The notes under the pieces: generated by a model | Databases searched by the model: none | What the model was told of the DNA's origin: nothing | Seen by the model: only the letters and a program-made list of their open reading frames with translations | NCBI RefSeq assembly: GCF_040712315.1 | Contig: NC_134017.1 | Span: 12,926,001-12,990,000 of the forward strand | Source: Castanea sativa | Taxonomy: Eukaryota > Streptophyta > Magnoliopsida > Fagales > Fagaceae | Reading direction: 5' to 3' | Length of the DNA: 64,000 nt | Shown here: in pieces, positions 56,411 through 64,000 of the stretch | Position numbering within the stretch: position 1 is the first letter of the stretch | Layout: each line of letters starts with the position of its first letter | Made by a program: the position numbers and the translations under genes

Positions 56411-57607
56411 TTGCTAATTAATCTTTGCGTAAAAAAATTAATTACTAACATCCCCTAAATTATGATGTTGCACTAAGATCTCCTGATTGCACGTTTTGGT
56501 GGATTTTCCTTAACGGCTTGGTCTCGCTTAGCGGATTGGATTGATGAACCTTCCTAATCTGCTTGACCTTCAACAAGAAATATTATCAACTAATTTATCT
56601 GCACCTATCTATCCAAAAAAAAAAAAAAAAAAAGGTTTATCTGCACCCATACCTTTATATCTTCTTTATCACTTCATTTTATCTTCTTTATGTGCTATTT
56701 TTTAGGTTCATCTCTTAAGATTCAGCTATATGGCTGTATTTAATTAAAAATACACTTTCATCTCATAAAAATAAATAAAAAATAGTCATATGACTAAAAC
56801 TTAAGAGAAAAACCTAAAGAATAATACCTAAATCATGTACCTAGCAGAAATCTCATTCTCATATGCGAGAGCATGAAGTGTGCGCATGCGAAGAGAATTT
56901 TGTCTATTAGTCTTCCAATCATCATTTTCTAATTAACACCAAGTGTCACTCTTTTGCCTTCCACCTAATCAAAGGTTTATTTGAATGGAAAATGCTAATA
57001 AATGCCCTTAGGGTATTGGTTAATAATCTATTTAAAGAAAGTTTTTATACGAAAAGAAAAAAAAAATTAATATTTTGACAGTTTTTTTTCATTTCCCATA
57101 AAAGTGGTATCAAAACTTTCGTAAAATGGATTACTAATCAATACTCTAAGTGCACTCATTAGCATGATTCTATTTGAATATATGCATTTGATCTTCCACC
57201 TAAGAAAATTTTAATGATTTATTTGATTTTTATTATTTAACGTGTTCAACAATAAATTATTTTATTTTATTTCCTAAAAATTTCAATAAAAAATTATGGA
57301 CTAAAATCTATAGTAAAATTGAAAATATTTTTTTCCTAAAAATTCTCTTCATTTTTTAATAACAACTAAATTTAAAGAGTCCGAATTTAGTACAGATAGG
57401 GTGTAAAACTTATATTTTACACCATTTAATAAGAGATTGTCACATTAATATTTTACTTAAAATTCAATACATCTAAATTTTAAAGATGTTTTCCTAAAAA
57501 TTGTCTTCTTCTTTTTTCTTTTTTTGTTTGGAAGCCTCCAAACTAAGGAAATCATAAGTTAGATTTGTTCATCAAAGTAGAGAAGGTATGCTAATTACAC
57601 TCACAGT
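56411..57607. other. Region between neprosin relic and NEP3
   Basis: 56,440-56,600 is paralogous to 28,350-28,670 (CTAACATCCCCTGAATT-like, GATTGCACG, TTAATGGCTTGGTCTC). The rest is AT-rich without genes. The last 100 bp (AACTAAGGAAATCATAAGTT) match the upstream DNA of NEP1. Confidence 0.5.
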
Positions 57608-57627
57608 TATATATATCTATATATATA

Positions 57628-57673
<46 letters not shown>
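57608..57673. promoter_or_regulatory. (TA)n run in the probable TATA position of NEP3
   Basis: About 30 TA units, interrupted by two CTA steps, end 79 bp before the NEP3 start codon. This is equivalent in position to the run before NEP1 and to the short TATA-like sequence before NEP2 and NEP4. Confidence 0.5.
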
Positions 57674-57675
<2 letters not shown>

Positions 57676-57752
57676 CTTACTGTCTGTAGAAAGTAGCAAA
57701 TTCTATCTAGAAAAGTTATTCAAAGACAGAATTTTTCAATCTTTGTTTTCCT

Positions 57753-60700
57753 ATGGCTAACCTTATTAACAATAAACTACAATGTTTCATGTTTTACTTG
57801 CTAACTTTGTCTTGCGTGTTGAGTGATAGATTTGTTGATGAAAGAAGGATTGGGACTACGAAATTGGTTAAGCAAAAAGGAACAATCAAAACCATTGAGG
57901 TTATACTTCTTGCTTTCCTTCCTTAATTTTTATCTTGATTTAAAATATTTTTTCATACTTATACATGTATATTTTAATTCTGGACTTATCTAAGGTCCAG
58001 TGCAAACTTTTTAGGGGGGGGATGGTGACGTAATTGACTGTGTCGATTTTTATCAACAACCTGCTTTTGATAATCCACTTCTAAAAAATCACACCATTCA
58101 GGTAAGTTTACTTAGTTATTGCTAACTGTATATACAGGTTTCAATAATTGTTTTTTCTATTTCATTTATTTTGTTTCCTATACCTCATAATTTTATAATT
58201 TTTCTGCTTCTTTAGTGGGCCATTTCAAGGGTAGCCTAATGGTGTTATATCCATTAATGGTGGACAAAAAATTAAAACAAAGCTATTGAGGTCCAACTCA
58301 AGAAACTTAGGTATAGTAAGCCAAATGATCAATAATGATGCCTTTATCTAAAATATGTGTAACCAACAACCTTTTAAACCTTACATTGAAAAAAGAGAAA
58401 GAAAAACTGTAACCTTTTAAACCATATGCCCTTCATTTTTGTAACGACCTATAATCATACCAAACCTCATTTGTTTTTAAGAAAGTTCTAGAAACTAAAC
58501 CAATCCAGTGAATTTTCCCTTCCATTGAATAACAAAAATATATAAAAATATTTAGTTTTGTTAAAACTAAAGAAGAAAGAGAAAATATTGCAAAGAGATT
58601 CTAGGCAGAGCAGAAGTATATGATAGAGAAAGAACACAGGGGAATTATATGATTTTTGACCTTACAGTTCATGGGATAAAGCCCTTGATAGTTATATTTT
58701 TTTATATTTTGTATGTGTTACAACTCTACTAGGGTTTTATATAAGTGGGTAAAGTTTAAGGTTCGATGTACATAGGTTGAGAAATACAATTGGGCCTCTT
58801 GAACCAATACATGAAATAGTATGAACTAAGGAAGTTAATACCGTACCGGAGGTTGTACTGGTTTGGCCACCGGTACGATATATTTCGGATACTGGTCAAT
58901 ATCGGTGTACCGTTTCGGGTTTACCGCTATTTTATATACACACACACACACTAAAATCTCTAGAACCATGTTTATAAACATATAATATTTCACTTATATT
59001 ATAGTAAATATAAAAGTTTATCATAAAATATTACCTCAATTCAGAACAAATTATTTATAGTTTTAGACTTTAGTATCAATTAAAAGAAAAAAAAAACACA
59101 ATATAAAAAATAGAAAGCTTCGTTGTTCATTGCATACTAAGAAAACAAATAATACTAATAAGTTAATGTAAATAAGTTACCATTATACCCTTACAAAAAT
59201 TCAAAAATTACAAAACTAAAAAAAATTTTTTTTTTTCTGTACCTGCTGGTACCGGCCGGTATTGCCCGAAATTAGCCAATATGGCCGGTATTTTTTTCGA
59301 TACAATATAGAAGTGTACTAGTACCAGTGCACTGGCCGATACCGGTACGGTATCGGCTACCCTGGTATAAACCCAATATATATATCTTTAAAAAGCTAAA
59401 ATATTTGTTTTAGACTATTTTTAGAATGAATTGTACAGTACATTTATTTGTATATTACAAACAATTCATCTTGCTTTTTCCATTATCCTAGTACAAAGCC
59501 AGTCTATATTTAAGGTTAATGAGTAAGTATATATAAGTTTTGAGAGGGAAATTGTAAAAATAGAAACACTAACATGCTCTTTGATTTAATTTTTTCTTTG
59601 TATTTTCAATGCCAATACTGTGGATTCAAACTAATAATTGATTTATTTTTGGCTAAAAAGATGAAACCTAGTTCAATTCCTAGTGATATAAAAGCCAGTT
59701 CCTCACAAGCTGCATTGTTTCAAGGTTGGAATAAAAGTGAACAATGCCCTGAGGCAACAATCCCCATTAGACGATCACAAGAATATCAACACCCTCATGC
59801 AATTCATCATTTGAAACAACGTCGAACACAGCTTAATCATAGCTTTGATATTGATATTCAAAGTGATCATGAGGTACCTTTTATAAAAGACTATTTTACA
59901 TATATTCATGTAGCATTGAAATGAAAAATTCTTTTTATTTTTGAATAAAAAATTAATTCTTTTTGTAAATTAATTATTCTTCTTGACATATATATATTGA
60001 TACGAACGACATTGGAAATTTGGAATAGTATGCCACAGTTTATATTAATGGTGGCAACTTTTATGGAGCACATGCATCAATTAACGTATGGAAACCTACT
60101 GTATCTAATGATGGAGAAATGAGTATTAGTCAAATATGGGTTGTAGCTGGTCCGGAAGATCAAATAAACACTATGGAAGCTGGATGGAGAGTAAGTTTAA
60201 TTTACTGAATATCTTTACAAATATTAAACATCAGATTTTATTTTGATTTTATTTTTCGAGTGTAAGTCTAAACTTTGAGATGATTAGATTCTATTGGCAT
60301 TCAAATCTACATAAGAAAATCATATAAAGTTTGATTTGAGATATATACACACACACACCATGTATTTGGATAATGACTTGATGAACATTTCATGATTCCA
60401 GGTTGATTTTGACCAAAAAGCAAAGTTGTTCATATATTGGACTGTAAGTTTGCTTATTTCCTTTCGTGATAAAATTTAATTTACATTAGGAATTTCGTCG
60501 ACCTACTCTTATCAATTGCTTGCTTGCCAAATCAAGATATATAGTTACCCTTACCGTGTATAATTTCTTGTAAAAATTCCATGTAAGTTTCTTCTGAGAA
60601 CTAACTTATTCTATCCTTATTAAGAGCGATGGCTACCAAAAAACGGGTTGTCAAAATCTTGAGTGTCCTGGTTTTGTGCAAACAAACAAGAACATTGTCC

Positions 60701-61254
60701 TTGGATCTCCCATAGTAGATGTTTCCAGCTACAGCTCGAAGCAAGTCGACATAGGGATAACCATATACAAGGTAATGGACAAAAAATTCTTTTCTGCAAA
60801 TTATGCTTGCCATGCACATGCCTTTCTTACATATTGCTCACGAAATTCTTAACCTTGAATGCTTTAGAACAATGAAAATTGGTGGCTCAAAGTGAATGAT
60901 CAGTTGGTAGGCTACTGGCCTCAATCCATCTTCACATATTTAGCGAGTAGCGCTACCGAACTTGATTGGGGTGGAGAGATTTACAACTCCAAACCTGGGG
61001 GCCTTCACACAAAAACTCAAATGGGAAGTGGCCATTTTCCAAATGAAGGCTATGGAAAAGCAAGTTATTTTCAAAATATTCAATACGTGGATTCAAAAGG
61101 AAATTTTGTAGATGCTGAGGTCGAAAGGTTGGTTCCAGATGCAACGAAACCTTCTTGCTATAATATAGATGTACAAAATGATAAGAGTGGAGGTAGTGGG
61201 ACTCATTTTTATTTCGGGGGTCCTGGCTATTCTAAAGATAAATGTCCAAAGTAG
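57753..61254 (+). CDS. NEP3: neprosin-domain (DUF239) protein, 394 residues, seven exons
   Basis: Exons: 57,753-57,899; 58,015-58,101; 59,661-59,873; 60,029-60,190; 60,402-60,443; 60,625-60,771; 60,868-61,254. All introns are GT-AG in phase 0, as in NEP1. A signal peptide ([16 protein letters not shown]) is followed by the activation-peptide domain ([12 protein letters not shown] near 107) and the neprosin domain. The likely catalytic glutamates are E199 (MEAGWR) and E303 (WGGEIYN). Differences from NEP1 include a shorter loop after [10 protein letters not shown], an extra residue near SPIVDVSS, and a final lysine. Intron 2 holds a GTACCGG-type element (58,833-59,368). The donor of exon 1 (GTTATA) is weak compared with GTAATA in NEP1, which may reduce splicing. 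The reading frame is intact, so the gene is probably functional as a secreted peptidase. Confidence 0.83.
58833..59368. mobile_element. GTACCGG-type inverted-repeat element, copy 2, in NEP3 intron 2
   Basis: Starts AATACCGTACCGGAGGTTG and ends GGTACGGTATCGGCTACC. Inside it shares ATTACCTCAATTCAGAA, TCATTGCATA.TAAGAAAAC and TTACAAAAATTCAAAAATTAC with copy 1 at 48,436-49,085. It is absent from NEP1 intron 2, so it was inserted after that duplication. The borders are not marked by a clear duplication. Confidence 0.65.
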
Positions 61255-61718
61255 GAAATGGGAAAAAAAAATTCATATTATCACAGCAGATAAGACACAT
61301 ATATAAAAAATAAGATACAAATTTGAAAATCAAAATGTCAATTTTTAATTTTTATTGGTAATGCATATTTACTATTTTCACAGTATCACCAAGAATTGTG
61401 ATCCAATTATATTTTCAATAATGTCCCTAAAAATATATGGAGTTGCAAAAAAGAAGAAGAAGAAGAAGAAGAAAATAGTGAAAGAGAAGAAGAACATAAA
61501 TAGTGAAAGAAAATCGTGAGGAAGTAAAAAAAAAAAAAGGTGTTGAACATGCAAATTCATCAAATAAAAAAAAACTAAAAAGAAGAAGAAATAGTAGCTG
61601 CATAAAATAGCATTGAAGGTACATACAAGAAGCAAACAAAAAGTAAAATTTATGAATTGAGATCAGGTGCAATTATAATCTATAGCTGAGATTGAAAGTT
61701 AGAGATATAGTTTTTAGA

Positions 61719-62105
61719 GCAAATTACAATTTACGCACCTGTAGTTTGACTGAAATTTAAGTTGCCTATGGCATGAAATTTAAATTGCCTATCTCTGGCA
61801 TAAAATTTGATTTTTTACTCACTTAAGGTTTGAACGAAATTTAAGTTGTCTAATTGTGGTTTAAAATCTCATAATACAATGCTATATTTGATTTTTTTTA
61901 TCAAATTTGATCTTGTATTATTATGTTTTTTGTGTTTTTTGATGAGAGAAACATAAAAGTAAAGAAAAATCAAATATTTAATAATGTTTTTAATAGACAT
62001 GGGTTAAGAAATCCTAACTGAACTAATTTTAGGTGACTAAAGTGTCAAATTTCAAATTACAAGTAGATAACAAACTATAGGATAGTAAGTTATAATTTAC
62101 CTTAA
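61719..62105. mobile_element. MITE of about 387 bp downstream of NEP3
   Basis: CAAATTACAATTTACGCACC at the left pairs with the inverted right end (AAGTTATAATTTACC); CTGTAGTTTG matches the inverted CAAACTATAG. Imperfect flanks TTTTTAGAG and TTTTTAAGA suggest a 9-bp duplication. The inside repeats GAAATTTAAGTTG. Non-coding. Confidence 0.5.
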
Positions 62106-63403
62106 TTTTTAAGATTAATTATTAAATTAAGTATGTCAAAAAGAAATATATATAAAAAAAAATGTTAAAGCTCAAAATATTTGTAAGAGAGATGTGGGTT
62201 AATTGATCATGTGAGCTCAATCCCAAATTTACAGCCACCAAAAGCCTAGAATACGAAAGAGGCGGCTAAGGTTAGATCAGAGTCACTCAAAAAAAAAAAA
62301 AAGGTTACATCAGAGTCACTCACACGTATCTGTTTTTATATGCTACACATGGCCCTAGCCAACACGGGATGGGAATTAAAAAAAAAATAAAAAAAAATTA
62401 AATGTCAGCCCAATGCTACTATTAATTTGGTGGCCACGCAAACCTCCATTAGTGGGCCCCTATCATAATCTCATAGTGGGCTAAGTTTTGTCTTCAATTA
62501 AGTCCAGAAGTTCATCGCGTGACTAAATGAAATCAGGCCCGTGATCTTCTAGATTAAATGGGCCACGGGAAAATTGTTTGCAAGTTAATCTTATCAACTT
62601 TTGGAGCAAGGTGCTATACATCTTGGGTAACAATTGACAACTCATTGTGCTCTCAATAATAATAATAATAATAATAATCATCTTCAAGAAAGTATTGGCA
62701 AGGTTCAAGACTGAAATATATATGCAACATATAAAGTTGATTTACATGCCACTTTTAACTTTGTGCACAAAATATTTGATTTTATATAAAAATACAAACT
62801 ATATGGGCATCAGTGGTTCCAAGTTCTAACTTTGTAAGACCAAATGGTATCGAAATTTTTTGTTTTTCTAATTAACAAAAGTGGTTTCATATATAGTATT
62901 GACCCTCTTAAAATTTAAAGAATGCAAATGCATTAAAAAATGGAAAAAATTATATATATATATATTTTCCAAAGTTTTCCAAATTAAAAGTTTGTGTCTG
63001 GGCTAATAAATTAAAAACTCAATTTATTCAGTATAATAATAATTAATAACAATAATAGTCCATGCATACATGTAGTTTTTTTTTATTTTATAATAATCTT
63101 AGGTTTTTAAAAATAAATATAGTTAGATAGGAGTGAAAAAATTAAAATAAAAAAAGAATTTTAGAATTAAGGCTTAAAGGCTAGGAAGATATGGCCTGTG
63201 TGTATGAAGACAAACAAAATTTTAAGTTTAAAAAATTTACTAAAATCTTTCAAACATGTCAGACTTGGTTAGACTTTAGAGTAGTATTATTATTCACATG
63301 CAATACAAGGCAAAAAAAAGTCTATTCATTCACGTGAGTACTGCAACTACAAAGAGAGAGATAGAGAGAAACTCATAATAATAAAATTTAAAAAAAAAAA
63401 AAA

Positions 63404-63453
<50 letters not shown>

Positions 63454-63809
63454 CTCAGAAACTGAATTGTATGGTCTTTGACATTTCACTCTCATTCTTA
63501 TCTCTCTCTTTCTTCTGTGTTCTAAGCTCCTCCACACTCGTTTTCTCTCACTCGTTCGAAGATATATAAATGTACGGTACGAAAATGTCTTCTTTACTAA
63601 ATTTAGGTATAAATTACTGTAATTAAATTTTACTTTATTATTAATTTATTATGTTAATATTCACATTACTTTTTATTTTTTTTGGAGAGAAAAATTACTT
63701 AATTATATGCTCTAAATAATTTTTATATTCACATTACATTTTTTTTTTCAACTTTATTTAATTACATATATAGTACATGAGACTCGTAATAGATAACATT
63801 GTCTCTTTT
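62106..63809. other. Region between NEP3 and NEP4
   Basis: 62,737-62,850 is paralogous to 36,315-36,430 downstream of NEP1. There is an (AAT)n run near 62,655-62,678 and a (TA)n run at 63,415-63,452. No gene supported. Confidence 0.5.
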
Positions 63810-63826
63810 ATATATATATAATTCCT
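63810..63826 (+). promoter_or_regulatory. TATA-like element of NEP4
   Basis: TATATATATATAATTCC lies about 70 bp upstream of the NEP4 start. The same TATATATATAATTCCTTCAA-type sequence precedes NEP2 near 49,500. Confidence 0.5.
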
Positions 63827-63890
63827 TCAATCCCTACATTCCATAAGAGTTATTCAAAGATAATAGAGAATTTTGCAACCTTGTTTCAAT

Positions 63891-64000
63891 ATGGTTAACA
63901 TTATATACAATAAACTACAATGTTGCATAGTTTTGTTTCTCGCTTTTTCCTACGTGTTAAGCGATAGATTTGCTATTGGAAGAGCCATTGGGACCGTGAA
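63891..64000 (+). CDS. NEP4: start of a further neprosin gene, cut by the window end
   Basis: The ATG at 63,891 begins MVNIIYNKLQCCIVLFLAFS, followed by YVLSDRFAIGRAIGTV. It matches exon 1 of NEP1 and NEP3, including the signal peptide and the SDRF motif, in one open frame up to the window end. It is closer in sequence to NEP2 (shared TTGCATAGTTTTGTTTCT). Whether the rest is intact cannot be seen. Confidence 0.8.
   Translation, partial: MVNIIYNKLQCCIVLFLAFSYVLSDRFAIGRAIGTV

Noticed and set aside
57395..57425. Short palindrome around GGTGTAAAACTTATATTTTACACC
   Set aside because: Too short and isolated to call an element or terminator.
61427..61672. Phe/Leu-rich minus-strand ORFs after NEP3
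   Set aside because: Arise from an (AAG)n-rich stretch in the 3' flanking region.

Overview
The window is nuclear DNA of a flowering plant. It is very AT-rich, its genes have GT-AG introns, it has many (TA)n runs, and it carries the plant transposon superfamilies Ty1/copia, Ty3/gypsy, CACTA, Mutator and hAT. The gene families point to a eudicot; a woody species such as one of the Fagales is only a guess from the style of the repeats. No rRNA, tRNA or CRISPR array was recognised, and nothing looks bacterial or organellar.

Layout. 1-1.5 kb: a decayed copia gag fragment and a broken 5' part of a plant CCCH/PHD zinc-finger gene (NERD or CCCH-44 type). 1.9-17.5 kb: intergenic DNA with several short transposons, including a 1.46-kb Mutator-like element that has captured the start of a host gene and an hAT-type MITE with a perfect 8-bp target duplication. 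17,537-27,799: a 10.3-kb CACTA element with a 33-bp perfect terminal inverted repeat, a CAT target duplication and no visible transposase. It carries a ten-unit satellite of about 343 bp and host gene fragments, one of them from the start of a dihydroceramide fatty-acyl 2-hydroxylase gene.

28-64 kb: a tandem cluster of neprosin-domain (DUF239) genes, interrupted and spaced out by retroelements. Two copies look intact, with seven exons each (NEP1, 32,875-35,604, 395 residues; NEP3, 57,753-61,254, 394 residues). One is a pseudogene (NEP2, from 49,632) with a 2.95-kb copia element in its first intron. A fourth (NEP4) starts at 63,891 and runs off the window. Single-exon relics of a more distant neprosin type lie at 27,971 and 56,165. 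Between NEP1 and NEP2 sits a 9.6-kb Ty3/gypsy element on the minus strand (37,808-47,393, target duplication GCTAG). It carries an additional multi-exon ORF on its antisense strand.

How the parts work together. The only genes likely to be functional are the neprosin copies, which encode predicted secreted glutamic peptidases. Shared flanking DNA (upstream blocks near 3.7-6 kb and 31-31.8 kb; downstream blocks near 36.3 kb and 62.7 kb) shows the cluster grew by segmental duplication. Several paralogous blocks serve as empty sites that confirm later insertions. No clearly new molecular system was found. The most notable items are the gene-capturing CACTA and Mutator elements, the antisense gene in the gypsy element, a copia element with a third internal LTR, and TA-repeat growth at the likely TATA position of neprosin genes.
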